Source of the DNA: Saccharopolyspora rhizosphaerae
Lineage (GTDB): Bacteria > Actinomycetota > Actinomycetes > Mycobacteriales > Pseudonocardiaceae
Direction of reading: 5' to 3'
Assembly (NCBI RefSeq): GCF_003931915.1
Contig: NZ_RSAA01000015.1
Coordinates: 372,001 to 436,000 of the forward strand
DNA length: 64,000 nt
The notes beneath the pieces were generated by a model that saw only the letters and a program-made list of their open reading frames with translations, ran no database searches and had not been told where the DNA came from. A program made the position numbers and the translations under genes. Shown one piece after another: positions 1-9,816 of the stretch (position 1 is the stretch's first letter; every line of letters starts with the position of its first letter).

Positions 1-1
1 T

Positions 2-523
2 CCGAGCCTGCTGCCAGCGGATCCGGGGCTCCTGCCGAAACCGGCTCCGCCCGCGTCGAGCTCCAGCACCCGGCCAGGGCCGGGGAGGGCGTGGACGCTC
101 ACAGCCAGCACCCTCGAGCTCCACGGCTCGCGCTACCGGGGCGTGGTCGAGCGGCAGGTGGGCGGGAGCACCGTGCGGACGCTGCACTTCACGGTGGACC
201 GCTTGGACATCACCGACCTCGTGCAGCGCGGGGAGCTGGGCAACGGCCGGATCATCCGGGCCGCGGGGCGGCCGGGCAGCACCTCCACGGTGACCCGCGG
301 GCCGGTGGAGCTCCACACGCAGGAGCTCACCGGCACGCTCGCGGTCGTCGGCCACCCGCTGGCGCGCACGACGTTGTCGGCCGACTCGCTGGCGATGCCC
401 GACCTCGACCTCGGCTTCCTGAAGCTGCCCGACCTCACGTTCCGCGACGTCGTCGTCCACAACACCGACCTCAGCGGAGGCACGCTGACCATCCCCGGGT
501 CCGAGGTGACCTTGGAGCCCTGA
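2..523 (+). CDS. C-terminal part of an unidentified secreted or surface protein
   Basis: The reading frame is already open at the left edge and ends at a TGA at 521-523, so only the last 173 codons are visible and the start lies outside the window. The first 25 or so residues are rich in Pro, Ser and Arg, like a linker. The rest is an alternating polar and aliphatic pattern that predicts beta-strands, with repeated short phrases such as 'GTLTIPGSEVTL' and 'ELTGTLAVVGH', as in beta-rich extracellular domains. No catalytic motif is seen and I cannot name the family. Codon third positions are strongly G or C, which supports the frame over the overlapping ones. Confidence 0.6.
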   Translation, partial: PSLLPADPGLLPKPAPPASSSSTRPGPGRAWTLTASTLELHGSRYRGVVERQVGGSTVRTLHFTVDRLDITDLVQRGELGNGRIIRAAGRPGSTSTVTRGPVELHTQELTGTLAVVGHPLARTTLSADSLAMPDLDLGFLKLPDLTFRDVVVHNTDLSGGTLTIPGSEVTLEP

Positions 524-650
524 GCCACGGCCCCTCACCCGGTCGTTCGGCCTGGTGGCGTGAGGCGCTGACCCAGGGTTGGAGTGGCAGAATGCGCGTG
601 TTCGACACAGAGCGACCACTCGATCACGCGCGATGAGGGGTTCGGTACCG

Positions 651-3641
651 GTGACCCAGACCAGCACACCGACGATGCAGGACGCGCTGCTGGCGCTGCA
701 ACGCTACTGGACCGGACGAGGTTGCATGATCACGCAGCCGTTCAACACCGAGGTCGGTGCGGGCACCGCCAACCCCGCCACCATGCTGCGGGTGCTCGGG
801 CCCGAGCCCTGGCACGTCGGCTACGTCGAACCCAGCGTTCGCCCCGACGACGCGCGCTACGGCGAGAACCCGAACAGGCTGCAGACCCACACCCAGTTCC
901 AGGTCATCCTCAAGCCAGACCCGGGTGACCCGCAGGAGCTCTACCTGGGCAGCCTCGAAGCGCTCGGCGTCGACACCGCCGCGCACGACATCCGCTTCGT
1001 CGAGGACAACTGGGCCTCGCCGGCGCTGGGCGCCTGGGGCCTGGGCTGGGAGGTGTGGCTCGACGGGCTGGAGATCACGCAGTTCACCTACTTCCAGCAG
1101 GCCGGTGGCCAGGTGCTCGACCCGGTGTCGGTCGAGATCACCTACGGCATCGAGCGCATCATCATGGCGCTGCAGGGCGTGGGGCACTTCAAGGACATCC
1201 AGTACGCCGACGGCGTCTCCTACGGCGAGATCTTCGGCCAGTCCGAGTACGAGATGAGCCGCTACTACCTCGACGACGCCGACATCGAGGCCACGCAGAG
1301 GATGTTCGACACCAGCGCCGCCGAAGCCGAGCGGCTGCTGGACCTGCGGCTTCCGTCGCCCGCCTACGTGCACGTGCTCAAGTGCAGCCACACGTTCAAC
1401 GTGCTCGACGCGCGCGGGGCGATCAGCACCACCGAGCGCGCCAAGGCGTTCGGGCAAATGCGCAGCCTGACCCGGCGCGTCGCCCAGCTGTGGGCCGAGC
1501 GCCGCGAGGAGCTCGGCCACCCGCTGGGCGTCGTCGAGGCGAGCCCGCCCGCGACCGTCACCGAGCTGCCGAGGGTGAGCGAGCCGGCGACGCTGCTGTT
1601 CGAGATCGGGTTGGAAGAGCTCCCGCACGCCGACGTGTCCACGATGACCGGTGCGGTGCGGGACTCGCTGGAGCCCAAGCTCGCCGGAACCCGGCTGGCG
1701 CACGGCGAGATCACCGCGCACGCCACACCGCGCCGGATCATCGTGCAGGTCGCCGACGTCGCCCCGGCCGAGCCGGACGCCGAGCGCACCGTCCGCGGTC
1801 CGCGCACCTCAGCCGCCTTCGGTGAGGACGGCACGCCCACCAAGGCCGCCCAGGGGTTCGCGGGCAAGCACGGCGTCGCGCCCGAGGAGCTCAGCCGCGT
1901 GGAGGTCGACGGGGTCGAGCACGTCGCCGTCGTGCGCACCGAGCAGGGCCGCACGGCGCCCGCGGTGCTCTCCGAGCTCCTCGCCGAACTGGTCGGTGAG
2001 CTGCGGGCCGACAAGAACATGCGCTGGCGCGACCCGAAGCTGTCCTTCAGCCGTCCGATCCGCTGGTTGCTCGCGCTGCTCGGCGACACCCCGCTTCCGG
2101 TCGCGGTGTCCTCGCTGCTCAGCGGCACCACGACCCGCGTGCACCGGACGGCACCCGAGCCCGAGGTGGTGGTGCCCTCCGCCGACGGCTACCTGAAGTT
2201 CCTGGCCAGGCACGGCATCGTCGCCTCCGCGGCGGAGCGCCGCCGGGCCATCGTCAGCACCGCCAGCGAGCTCGCCGCGAGCGTCGGCGGCACCGTCGAC
2301 ACCGCCGGCGAAGCCGCGTTGATCGACGAGGTCACCAACCTCGTCGAGAGCCCCACCCCGATCCTCGGCGGCTTCGCCGGGCGCTACCTGGAGCTGCCCG
2401 AACAGGTGCTCACGACCGTGATGCGCAAGCACCAGCGCTACCTGTCGGTGCGCGGCGAGGACGGGCTGCTGCCGCACTTCATCGCGGTGGCCAACGGCGA
2501 CTGCGACACCGACCTGGTCCGCGAGGGCAACGAGTCGGTGCTGCGCGCCCGCTACGAGGACGCCGCGTTCTTCTGGCGCGCGGACCTGCAGCGCAAGCCC
2601 GAGGAACTGCGCGGAGGACTGCACAAGCTGACCTTCGAAGAACGCCTCGGGTCGATGGCCGACCGCGCCGAGCGCATCGCCCGGGTCGCGGCCGTCCTCG
2701 GCGGCACCGCCGGCCTGTCCGACGCGGACCGGGCCACGGTCGCCCGGGCCGGTGAGCTGGCGAAGTTCGACCTGGCCTCGCAGGTGGTCGTCGAGTTCTC
2801 CGGGCTGGCGGGCACGATGGCCCGCGAGTACGCGCTGCGCGCCGGCGAAACCCCCGCCGTGGCAACGGCACTGGCGGAGGTGGAACAACCACGCGGGGCC
2901 GGTGACGCGCTCCCGGTGACCAACCCGGGCGCGGTGCTCGCGCTCGCCGACCGGTTCGACCTGCTCGCGAGCCTGTTCGCGGTCGGGGCCAACCCGACCG
3001 GCAGCTCGGACCCCTTCGGGCTCCGCCGCGCCGCCGGCGGAGTGGTGACGATCTTGCGCGCCACCCCGGCGGCCGGCGCGATCACGCTGCGGGCGGGGCT
3101 GGAAGCCGCTCGCGCGGAGGTTGCCGCGCAGGGCACGACGCTCAGCGACGAGGCCGTGGCCGAGGCGCACGACTTCATCGTCCGCCGCTACGAGCAGCAG
3201 CTGCTCGACGCCGACCACGAGCACCGGCTCGTCCAGGCGGTCCTGCCGCTCTCCGACGCCCCGGCCACCGCCGACCTGACGCTCGCCGAGCTGGAGAAGC
3301 GGGTCGACGACGAGGACTTCGCCGCCCTGGTCGCGGTGGTCCAGCGCGCTCGCCGCATCGTCCCGGAGGGCACCGCGCCCACCTACGACGCCGAGAAGCT
3401 CACCGAGCGGGCCGAACGCGACTTGCACGCCGTGGTGGTCGAGGTGTCCGAGCAGTTGTCGGCCACGACCACTCTCGCCGAGTTCATCACGATCGCCGGG
3501 CCGCTGGTGGCGCCGATCAACACGTTCTTCGACGAGGTGATGGTCATGGCGGACGATCCCGAGCTCCGCGCGGCCCGCCTGGGTCTCCTGGCGACGATCA
3601 CGCACCTCGCGGACCGGGTGCTCGACTGGCGAGCGCTCTGA
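651..3641 (+). CDS. glyQS: Glycyl-tRNA synthetase, fused alpha-beta (GlyQS) form
   Basis: Charges tRNA-Gly with glycine in the cytoplasm. This is the bacterial (alpha-beta)2-type enzyme with both subunits in one chain. Residues 1 to about 300 are the catalytic alpha subunit: '[16 protein letters not shown]', '[18 protein letters not shown]' and '[14 protein letters not shown]' match GlyQ class II motifs. From about residue 312 ('[15 protein letters not shown]') the beta subunit begins, with '[10 protein letters not shown]' near 589 and a C-terminal anticodon-binding region. The GTG at 651 is preferred because GAGGGG lies about 10 bases upstream and the protein then begins close to the conserved alpha N-terminus; the ATG at 633 is the alternative. 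The 996-residue length fits a full fusion. Most actinobacteria use the unrelated alpha2 GlyRS, which makes this form notable. Confidence 0.95.
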   Translation: MTQTSTPTMQDALLALQRYWTGRGCMITQPFNTEVGAGTANPATMLRVLGPEPWHVGYVEPSVRPDDARYGENPNRLQTHTQFQVILKPDPGDPQELYLGSLEALGVDTAAHDIRFVEDNWASPALGAWGLGWEVWLDGLEITQFTYFQQAGGQVLDPVSVEITYGIERIIMALQGVGHFKDIQYADGVSYGEIFGQSEYEMSRYYLDDADIEATQRMFDTSAAEAERLLDLRLPSPAYVHVLKCSHTFNVLDARGAISTTERAKAFGQMRSLTRRVAQLWAERREELGHPLGVVEASPPATVTELPRVSEPATLLFEIGLEELPHADVSTMTGAVRDSLEPKLAGTRLAHGEITAHATPRRIIVQVADVAPAEPDAERTVRGPRTSAAFGEDGTPTKAAQGFAGKHGVAPEELSRVEVDGVEHVAVVRTEQGRTAPAVLSELLAELVGELRADKNMRWRDPKLSFSRPIRWLLALLGDTPLPVAVSSLLSGTTTRVHRTAPEPEVVVPSADGYLKFLARHGIVASAAERRRAIVSTASELAASVGGTVDTAGEAALIDEVTNLVESPTPILGGFAGRYLELPEQVLTTVMRKHQRYLSVRGEDGLLPHFIAVANGDCDTDLVREGNESVLRARYEDAAFFWRADLQRKPEELRGGLHKLTFEERLGSMADRAERIARVAAVLGGTAGLSDADRATVARAGELAKFDLASQVVVEFSGLAGTMAREYALRAGETPAVATALAEVEQPRGAGDALPVTNPGAVLALADRFDLLASLFAVGANPTGSSDPFGLRRAAGGVVTILRATPAAGAITLRAGLEAARAEVAAQGTTLSDEAVAEAHDFIVRRYEQQLLDADHEHRLVQAVLPLSDAPATADLTLAELEKRVDDEDFAALVAVVQRARRIVPEGTAPTYDAEKLTERAERDLHAVVVEVSEQLSATTTLAEFITIAGPLVAPINTFFDEVMVMADDPELRAARLGLLATITHLADRVLDWRAL

Positions 3642-3654
3642 GGTCCCTCCTCGC

Positions 3655-3683
3655 GGGGCCCGGGTCGACAGCGCCTGGGCCCC
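3655..3683 (+). terminator. Hairpin terminator candidate after glyQS
   Basis: Inverted repeat with arms GGGGCCC (3655-3661) and GGGCCCC (3677-3683), 14 bases after the stop codon of the synthetase gene. No T-tract follows, as is usual in high-GC actinobacteria. Confidence 0.5.
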
Positions 3684-4034
3684 GAACCGCATCCCGCCAG
3701 GGGCGAGCGCGCTTCACGTTCTGATCCGATGGGATGAGCGGAAACCCCCACACGGGTTGGCGTTTCGCGCTTGACCCACTTCGGGTCGAGCTCGTGGCAG
3801 CGCTGCGTTACCGTTCCGGACATCGGTCCACGGTGAGTCCGACCGGGGATTTCTCCCAGAACCACGAGGACTCCCACCTCCTCGACGGCCGAACCGCGCC
3901 GCTGGCTCGGCTCGAGCCGGCGGCGTGCGCATCACGACGTGGCGCACGCACCACGACGACGCCTGGACTCCACCGTCCACGACGGCACGTCCGCAACGAT
4001 TCCCAGGTACGACTGTGCTCCGAAGGGCCGCACC
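3684..4034. other. Intergenic stretch without a recognised gene
   Basis: About 350 bases between the glyQS terminator and the methyltransferase start. Open frames cross it on both strands, but none has a start with a ribosome binding site or a recognisable protein. It presumably holds the methyltransferase promoter; no clear hexamers were found. Confidence 0.4.
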
Positions 4035-4742
4035 ATGGTGCAGATCAGCGACGACACCACGCCGCAGTGCGACGCGTGGGAAGACCTCACCTCGGCGGTG
4101 AACCACCGGAAGTGGTTGTGCTCGCTGGCCCGCCCGCACTTCGGCGAGGACGTCCTCGAAATCGGCTCCGGCGCAGGGCATCACGCCGCCGAGTGGGCGG
4201 ACATGGGTGTGCGCATCACCGCCAGCGAGGCCGACCGGCGACGAGTGGATGCGCTGCGGGAGCGCTTCGCCCGCGACGCGCGGGTGACCGTGCGCGAGCT
4301 CGTGGTGCCGATCGCCGGGACCGCGGACTACTCCACGGTGGTGGCCGTCAACGTGCTCGAGCACATCGAGGACGACGTGGGCGCCCTGCGGTCGTTCGCC
4401 AACGTGCTGCGCCACGGCGGGTCGGTCGTGCTGGTCGTGCCCGCGTTCGAGTTCGCGATGAGCGAGTTCGGCCGGGCGGTGGGGCACCACCGCCGCTACC
4501 GCACCGCCAGCCTGGCGCGGGCGCTCACCAAGGCGGGGCTGCAGGTCACGCACTGCCGCTACCTCGACGGACCCGGCCTGCTCGGCTGGTACGTGGCCCG
4601 CCGCCTGCTGGGCAGGTGGCCGAGGCGAGGCCTGGCGCAGAGCGCCTACGACGCGGTGTGCGTGCCGATCGAGCGCCGGATCGAGACCAGGTTCGGGGTC
4701 CCGTTCGGGCAGTCGGTGTTCGCGGTCGCCCGGCGCCCTTGA
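4035..4742 (+). CDS. Class I SAM-dependent methyltransferase
   Basis: Cytosolic enzyme expected to transfer a methyl group from S-adenosylmethionine; the substrate is unknown. Motif I is 'VLEIGSGAGHHAAEWADMG' at about residues 38-56, motif II is the acidic 'ASEAD' and motif post-I lies around 'VVAVNVLEHIEDDVGALR' near residues 100-117. The 'NVLEHI' phrase is typical of the UbiE/Methyltransf_11-like group. The ATG at 4035 follows GAAGGG with good spacing; upstream in-frame starts would add an Arg-rich tail without homology. 235 residues, standard for a single-domain methyltransferase. It stands alone, with no operon partner. Confidence 0.85.
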   Translation: MVQISDDTTPQCDAWEDLTSAVNHRKWLCSLARPHFGEDVLEIGSGAGHHAAEWADMGVRITASEADRRRVDALRERFARDARVTVRELVVPIAGTADYSTVVAVNVLEHIEDDVGALRSFANVLRHGGSVVLVVPAFEFAMSEFGRAVGHHRRYRTASLARALTKAGLQVTHCRYLDGPGLLGWYVARRLLGRWPRRGLAQSAYDAVCVPIERRIETRFGVPFGQSVFAVARRP

Positions 4743-5295
4743 GCCCACCGCTCCTGCCGCGCGCGGGAACGGTCGGTGCCGCTGGCCCGGCGGATAGCGG
4801 CGTGCGCAGGGACCCGGACCCCGGTGGACCCGTCGCGGTGGAGCCGGATGCCGGGCCCGTTCCGCAGGTGACTTCGGCGGGTTCGGGAACGGCGGCGTGG
4901 GCGCGGTCTCCCGTGGGCTGGCCTCTTCGGCGGTGCCGCGGAGATGCAGCACGGTCACCAGCAGTTTCTCCTCGAGGCACTCACCGGCGTCGGCAGGATG
5001 GAAACCACCACGACCTCCCGCAAGCGCCCGGACACGTCCCGCCGGGCTCGCCGTCCGGAGGGGCGTCGAGCAGCACCGCGAGCGGGTGGCCCGCGCCCGC
5101 GGCCTCGTCGAGGGTCAGCCTCGTCGTGCGCGCGACGTCGAGCAGGCGCAGCACGTCGCCGTAGCTGCGCCGTCTCGACTGCGAGTGCCCCCCAGCGTGC
5201 GGACGTCGCTGGGAGGCCAGCAGCGCTTCTGACGCCTGCCCACCGGAATCCGCCCATGATGTTGCTGCAGTGCGAAGACCTCGTGGAAGCCGGGG
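4743..5295. other. Non-coding stretch, possible decayed gene on the minus strand
   Basis: About 550 bases between the methyltransferase and the convergent secreted-protein gene. Overlapping open frames exist on both strands, none with a credible start. On the minus strand around 5170-5060 a stretch reads 'YGDVLRLLDVARTTRLTLDE' with good codon bias, but it is open-ended, has no start and soon degrades into Arg/Trp/Cys-rich sequence. This looks like a remnant of a former coding region; I cannot identify the parent gene. Confidence 0.35.
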
Positions 5296-5808
5296 TCAGC
5301 AGGCGTCCATGCCCGCGACGTCCTCCAGTCCGAAGTCGGCGAGGTACCCGTCGTCCTTGAACGCGAAGATGTAGCGCTGGCCGGGCCGCTCCGCGATGTC
5401 GTGGGCCCAGGTGTAGTCCACCGGCGGGTACTGGTACAGGTCCGGGTAGATCTCCCTGACCTGGTCGAGCGTCTGGCCGAAGCCCGCACCCTCGGGCGTC
5501 TGCATGGCGTCGGTCCCCTGGATCTCCACCACACCGTGCTCGGGGTGGACGAAGACGCCGTTGCCCGGGTTGCCCTGGCCCTCCTCGGGGCGGAAGTCCA
5601 GGACGTTGCAGCCCTCGGTCGGCTCACCGGGCGTGTGGTCGACGACCAGGCCGGTCGCCAGCGCTTCCTCCTCGGTCTGGCCCAGGCACAACGTCGTGTA
5701 GCAGTCCGGCCCGATCGGGACGGGTGCTCGTTCGGCGGTCGCGAGCCCCGTGCCTCCGACGGTCAGCGCCGCTGCCAGCGCCCCTGCGATCCCCAGTGCA
5801 CGTCGCAT
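5296..5808 (-). CDS. Secreted protein of unknown function
   Basis: 170 residues with a clear Sec signal peptide: 'MRRALGIAGALAAALTVGG' followed by 'TGLATAERA', with cleavage expected near Ala-Thr-Ala. The mature part carries cysteines at 'CYTTLC', 'EGCNVL' and the C-terminal 'MDAC', which could form disulfides outside the cell. It is acidic and Gly/Pro-rich with no recognised catalytic motif. The ATG at 5808 is chosen because GGGGAG ends about five bases upstream; the overlapping GTG two codons earlier sits on the ribosome binding site itself. Transcribed toward the methyltransferase gene, apparently monocistronic. Confidence 0.75.
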   Translation of the reverse strand: MRRALGIAGALAAALTVGGTGLATAERAPVPIGPDCYTTLCLGQTEEEALATGLVVDHTPGEPTEGCNVLDFRPEEGQGNPGNGVFVHPEHGVVEIQGTDAMQTPEGAGFGQTLDQVREIYPDLYQYPPVDYTWAHDIAERPGQRYIFAFKDDGYLADFGLEDVAGMDAC

Positions 5809-5927
5809 GATCACTCCCCAGTGAAGTCGGGACGTCCCCAGTACACAGGAGACGTCCCGAGCTCGCCCGAGGTTGTCGCGCCGAGGGGCGCGACCGGGTT
5901 TTCACCGGGTGGAGTGGGGTTTCCGCC

Positions 5928-6983
5928 TCAGTCCACTTCGACCGGGACGATGCCGAACACCCCGTAGCTCACCGTCCAGTACAGGACGTAGCCGACGAGA
6001 AGCACGACGCCGTGCCAGCGGCGCAGCCGTCCGGTGGACAGGAAGTACGCCGCCAGCCCGGTGAGCAGGATCAGCGCGGGCAGGTGCCAGCTGATCACGC
6101 TCTCGTCCACCAGCAGGCCGCCGGCCAGCAGGATGATGCCGAGCTTGCCGGTCACCGAGAACACGACGCTGCCGATGACGTTGCCGACGCCGACCTCGGG
6201 AGCGCCGCGCCGGGTGGGTTCGACGGTGAGGAAGATGTCCTCGATGGTCAGCACCAGGGTCGCGATGGTGGCACCGAACAGGGTGCCTTCCAGCCCGAAC
6301 TCCTCCAGGACCCCTTCGGTGCCCATGCCCGTCGCCCACGCGCCGGCGATCAAGCCCGCCAGCGCGAGCACCGCGAGCCCGGCACCGGCCCAGCCCTGGT
6401 GCCTGCGCGCCGAGGCGAACGGCATCCGGTCGGCGAAGCCCGGTTCTTTCGGCAGGTCCGGGGGCAGTTCGGCGACCGCCGTGCCGCCGCCCTCGCGGGG
6501 CGTCGCGAACGCCTCGTAGAGCTCCGCGTCGCGGAACACCGGTTGGTCGCTGCGGGATTCACGGACCACGACGTACCCGAGGAAGGCCGCGAACAGGGCC
6601 AGCAGCAGGATCCCGGTGAACACCCCCATCGGCACGAACGCCACGAACGCGATCATGATCAGCGGGGCGCAGGCGAACAGCACCAGGTAGTCGCGTGGGA
6701 TGTTGACCTTCGTCGGGGTCAGCAGCGCTGCCAGGGCCAGCACGACACCCGGTAGCGACAAGGCGGTGCCGAACACGATGCCGAGTGCGACCTCGTCGAG
6801 CTCCTCGACGTTGAGGGCCACGCCCAGGAAGATGTCGTCGAACTCGATACCGGTGAAGATGATGGCCAGCAGGAACACCGAGATGCGCAGTCCTGCGGCC
6901 ATTCCCACCAGGTACCCGACCAACTTCTCAGCGCTGTAGATGAGCAGCGCCGCTCCGGCGGCGAAGATGAGCACCGATTCCAT
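5928..6983 (-). CDS. CaCA-family cation exchanger (sodium/calcium exchanger-like)
   Basis: Polytopic membrane protein of 351 residues with about ten hydrophobic segments in two halves around a cytoplasmic loop (about residues 150-195). Each half has a CaCA alpha-repeat: 'FTGIEFDDIFLGVALN' near residues 43-58 and 'LTIEDIFLTVEPTRRG' with 'VGNVIGSVVFS' near 243-275. Acidic residues in these repeats bind the cation in characterised exchangers. The first repeat has 'EFDD' in place of the usual 'SLPE', so the ion specificity is uncertain. Likely role: calcium or other divalent cation efflux driven by Na+ or H+. The upstream gene on the same strand is a GAF-LytTR regulator 141 bases away. Confidence 0.8.
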   Translation of the reverse strand: MESVLIFAAGAALLIYSAEKLVGYLVGMAAGLRISVFLLAIIFTGIEFDDIFLGVALNVEELDEVALGIVFGTALSLPGVVLALAALLTPTKVNIPRDYLVLFACAPLIMIAFVAFVPMGVFTGILLLALFAAFLGYVVVRESRSDQPVFRDAELYEAFATPREGGGTAVAELPPDLPKEPGFADRMPFASARRHQGWAGAGLAVLALAGLIAGAWATGMGTEGVLEEFGLEGTLFGATIATLVLTIEDIFLTVEPTRRGAPEVGVGNVIGSVVFSVTGKLGIILLAGGLLVDESVISWHLPALILLTGLAAYFLSTGRLRRWHGVVLLVGYVLYWTVSYGVFGIVPVEVD

Positions 6984-7124
6984 GTGGCCTCGAAACCTCG
7001 TGCGGGCAGGGGACTCGAATCAGCTCGTCGGATCACGATGGCGGCGCCGCGACCCGGTGGCAAGCGGTGCTGCAACGGACGGAAGGCCATCCGCAACGAA
7101 CGGGGAAGCGCGGGGAACGGGCGG

Positions 7125-8501
7125 TCACACACCGAGCAACCGCCGCACCTGCGCCACGTGCCTGCGCGCCACCGGGATGAACTCGGGTGCGCGCGGGTCG
7201 GTGATGAGCAGCAGCTCGCCCTTGCCGCCGCGCTCGAGCTCGGCGACCCGGCGCATGTTGACCAGGAACCGCCGGTGGACCCGGCAGAACCCGTACGGCG
7301 CCAGCGCTCGGTCGACGTGGTCCAAGCCGCGCATGGCCGCCTGGATCCGTCCGCGGTCGGTGCTCAGCCACACCGTGTTGCGGTCGGCCTCGGCGTAGCG
7401 GATCTCGCCCGGCATCAGCACGACCAGACGGTCGTTGCGCACGCCGATGACCCGGTCCGGTGCGGGGAACGGGCGGCGGCCACCGCGGGGCGTGTGCGGC
7501 TCGCCGTCCTCGGTACCGAACTCGCAGGTGAAACCGACCAGCCGGTCGTCGGCGCGCAGGGGGCGGAGGGTGACCGGGGTGGGGTCCGCGCCGGGGGTCG
7601 GCTCGAGCAGCGCGGACCCTGTCCAGGCCGGCGCGTCCCGGGCGCGTCCGATCGCCCACTGGACCACTGTGGACAACGAGGGGATGTCGGGGGCGCGGCG
7701 ATCGCGGGGTTTCACCGCAGGTGTGCTGCGGGGGAGGCCCAGCAGGTCGGCGGCGCTCTCGGTGCTGACCACCACGCGGGCGCCGAGGTCCAGGCCCAGC
7801 AGCGGGTGGCGGGTCCGCGACCGGTGCTCGGCGAACTCGGCGACCAACCGCTCGCCGTCCGCCGCCGCGCGCTCGTGCAGCTCCGCTTCGACGCCGCTGA
7901 CCGCGCGTTCCAACCACCCGGTCACGTGGTCGGACAGCGGTTCACCCCAGCGTGACACGTCGAGGGTGCCGATCGGGCTGCCGGTGACCGCATCGCGCAC
8001 CGCGATGCCCGCGCAGGCCCAGCCGTGGAAGCCCTCGCACCAGTGCTCCGCCCCGGTGACCGTCACCGGCCCCGCGGTCTCCAGCGCTGTGCCCACGCCG
8101 TTGGTGCCGGTGGTCTCCTCGGCCCACGCCGAGCGGGGCGCGAGGTTGCTCTCCGCGGCTCGTCGCTGAGCTTCCGGGTCACCGTGCGAGGCGAGGACGC
8201 GGCCGCCGCCGTCGGCGACCGCGACGAGCCCGCCGCAGCGCTCCACTTCCTGGCCGGCCAGTGCCGCGAGCCCGCCGAGCTCGGTGAGGATGACCTCGTG
8301 CTCCAGGCTCTGCTCGACGTGCTCGGGCGCCCCGGGCGCGGTGCGCAGCCCGGGGTCGACGTCGTACTGGTCCCGGCACCGGGCCCAGGAGGCGAGGATC
8401 TCCGGCCGCACACCGCGGACGACATCGCGACCGGCGGCGAACTCCTCCCAGGCCCGAACGACGGGAGCTGCGCTGATCGTCACCGGTTGCCACCCGCCCA
8501 T
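7125..8501 (-). CDS. GAF-domain transcriptional regulator with LytTR DNA-binding domain
   Basis: 458 residues. The N-terminal half resembles AcoR-type activators: 'ILASWARCRDQYDVDPGL' near 35-52, then a GAF sensor with the family phrases 'GTNGVGTALE' and 'HWCEGFHGWACAGIAVRD'. The C-terminal 100 residues are a LytTR domain ('IRYAEADRNTVWLST', 'FCRVHRRFLVNMRRVAELE'), which replaces the sigma-54 module and Fis helix of AcoR. A GAF-LytTR fusion of this kind would bind direct repeats near promoters and respond to a small ligand; the ligand is unknown. ATG start at 8501. The codirectional downstream exchanger is a plausible target. Confidence 0.8.
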   Translation of the reverse strand: MGGWQPVTISAAPVVRAWEEFAAGRDVVRGVRPEILASWARCRDQYDVDPGLRTAPGAPEHVEQSLEHEVILTELGGLAALAGQEVERCGGLVAVADGGGRVLASHGDPEAQRRAAESNLAPRSAWAEETTGTNGVGTALETAGPVTVTGAEHWCEGFHGWACAGIAVRDAVTGSPIGTLDVSRWGEPLSDHVTGWLERAVSGVEAELHERAAADGERLVAEFAEHRSRTRHPLLGLDLGARVVVSTESAADLLGLPRSTPAVKPRDRRAPDIPSLSTVVQWAIGRARDAPAWTGSALLEPTPGADPTPVTLRPLRADDRLVGFTCEFGTEDGEPHTPRGGRRPFPAPDRVIGVRNDRLVVLMPGEIRYAEADRNTVWLSTDRGRIQAAMRGLDHVDRALAPYGFCRVHRRFLVNMRRVAELERGGKGELLLITDPRAPEFIPVARRHVAQVRRLLGV

Positions 8502-8657
8502 CGCGCACGCACCACACCGTGACTCTCATCACAGACTATCGATCTCAGCGGGCTCGCTCAACTTGATTCCGCAGGCCAGGAAGGTCGCGCGATCCTCGTG
8601 GGACGGCGTCGCGCGCCACGCGGCCGGTGGCGCGACGAGGTGCGGGAGACTCGGGGA

Positions 8658-9191
8658 GTGACTGCTGTGGCGTGGTTGATGCTGGTGTACCGGGTGCCGG
8701 GGGAGCCGTCGCGGTTGCGGGCGACGGTGTGGCGCCGGCTCAAGGCCGCCGGAGCTGTTTACCTGGCCAACTCCGTGGCCGTGCTGCCCGAGTCGGCGGA
8801 GGCCGAGCGCGCGCTGCGCAAGCTGCGGGCCGAGGTCGAGACCATGGGCGGCAGCGGCCAACTGCTGCGCGCCGAGGCGCTGGCCGGGCAGGACGAGGTC
8901 GTCGCCGCCTTCAACGCCGCGCGCGACTCCGAGTACGACGAGGTGCTGTCGCGCTGCGAGGACTTCGTGGCCGAGATCGACAAGGAGACGGAGGCGAGCA
9001 AGTTCACCTACGCGGAGCTCGAGGAGAACGAGGAGGACCTCGCCAAGCTCCGCCGCTGGCTGGACAAGATCCGCGCCCGCGACGCGCTGGGCGCACCGCG
9101 CGGGGAGGAAGCCGTGGCGGCGGTGGAGCGCTGCGCCCGCTCGCTCGACGGTTTCGCGGCGCGCGTGTACGCGGCCGAGGCGAACAGCTGA
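8658..9191 (+). CDS. ChrB N-terminal-domain protein
   Basis: About 177 residues. The opening 'WLMLVYRVPGEPSRLRATVW' followed by 'RRLKAAGAVYLANSVAVLPES' matches the N-terminal domain of ChrB, a regulator linked to chromate resistance in proteobacteria. A charged helical region follows ('YAELEENEEDLAKLRRWLDK'). The C-terminal chromate-sensing part of full ChrB is missing and no chrA transporter lies nearby, so a chromate role should not be assumed. The start is ambiguous: GTG 8658 has GGGAG nine bases upstream, GTG 8667 has GGGGAG eight bases upstream, and both give the same core domain. Confidence 0.75.
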   Translation: MTAVAWLMLVYRVPGEPSRLRATVWRRLKAAGAVYLANSVAVLPESAEAERALRKLRAEVETMGGSGQLLRAEALAGQDEVVAAFNAARDSEYDEVLSRCEDFVAEIDKETEASKFTYAELEENEEDLAKLRRWLDKIRARDALGAPRGEEAVAAVERCARSLDGFAARVYAAEANS

Positions 9192-9244
9192 GCGGTTTCG
9201 GTGCGTTCGAACACCGGGTGCTACCTGCGGAGTCTAACGACGGT

Positions 9245-9250
9245 TACACT
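9245..9250 (+). promoter_or_regulatory. -10 element of a leaderless promoter
   Basis: TACACT fits the actinobacterial TAnnnT -10 consensus. It ends six bases before the ATG at 9257, so transcription would begin at or next to the A of the start codon. No ribosome binding site lies upstream of that ATG. The -35 region is not recognisable. Confidence 0.5.
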
Positions 9251-9256
9251 TGAAGC

Positions 9257-9673
9257 ATGACGATTGTGACCACCTTGCTGGGCGTCGCCGCGGGTTTGCT
9301 GCTCGTGTGGCTGGCGCTCGTGGTGGCCCTGCTGGTGATGTGCCCCGGCAAGGGCGCGCTCACCGAGGCGCTGCGGCTGCTGCCGGACACCCTGCGCCTG
9401 GTGCGCAGGCTGGCCGCCGACCCCGGGATGCCGCGCGGGGTCCGCATCCGGCTCGGCGCGCTGATGGCCTACCTCGCCCTGCCGTTCGACCTCGTCCCGG
9501 ACTTCGTCCCGATCTTGGGCTACGCCGACGACGCGATCGTCGTCGTGGCCGTGCTGCGTTCCGTCGTGCGCCGGGCCGGCCCGGACGCCGTGCACCAGCA
9601 CTGGCCGGGCTCCGACGAGGGCTTCGCGGCGCTGTCCCGAGTGGCGGGACTGCCCCAACGTGAAGCGGTTTGA
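9257..9673 (+). CDS. DUF1232 (YkvA-type) small membrane protein
   Basis: 138 residues. An N-terminal transmembrane helix ('LLGVAAGLLLVWLALVVALL') is followed by the DUF1232 core 'RIRLGALMAYLALPFDLVPD' and 'FVPILGYADDAIVVVAVLR', with the family's characteristic 'P-DL-PDF-P--G--DD' spacing. The function of the family is not established. The transcript appears leaderless, so translation would depend on the 5' AUG. It lies between the ChrB-like gene and the SARP gene, all on the plus strand but with separate signals. Confidence 0.85.
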   Translation: MTIVTTLLGVAAGLLLVWLALVVALLVMCPGKGALTEALRLLPDTLRLVRRLAADPGMPRGVRIRLGALMAYLALPFDLVPDFVPILGYADDAIVVVAVLRSVVRRAGPDAVHQHWPGSDEGFAALSRVAGLPQREAV

Positions 9674-9816
9674 CCGTGGAATGAACGCTTTTGGAATAGT
9701 CCGCCGCGGAATTGCCTTGCCGACTCGCGGAAATCCCGCCGTGTTCCTTGCGTGCGCACCCGCGACCCGAGGACACTCGGTGCGTCCTCGACCATCTTCC
9801 TGGGGGTGCGAAACCG

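Noticed and set aside
8658-9191. Assigning chromate resistance
   Set aside because: Only the N-terminal ChrB domain is present and no chrA-type transporter is in the window.
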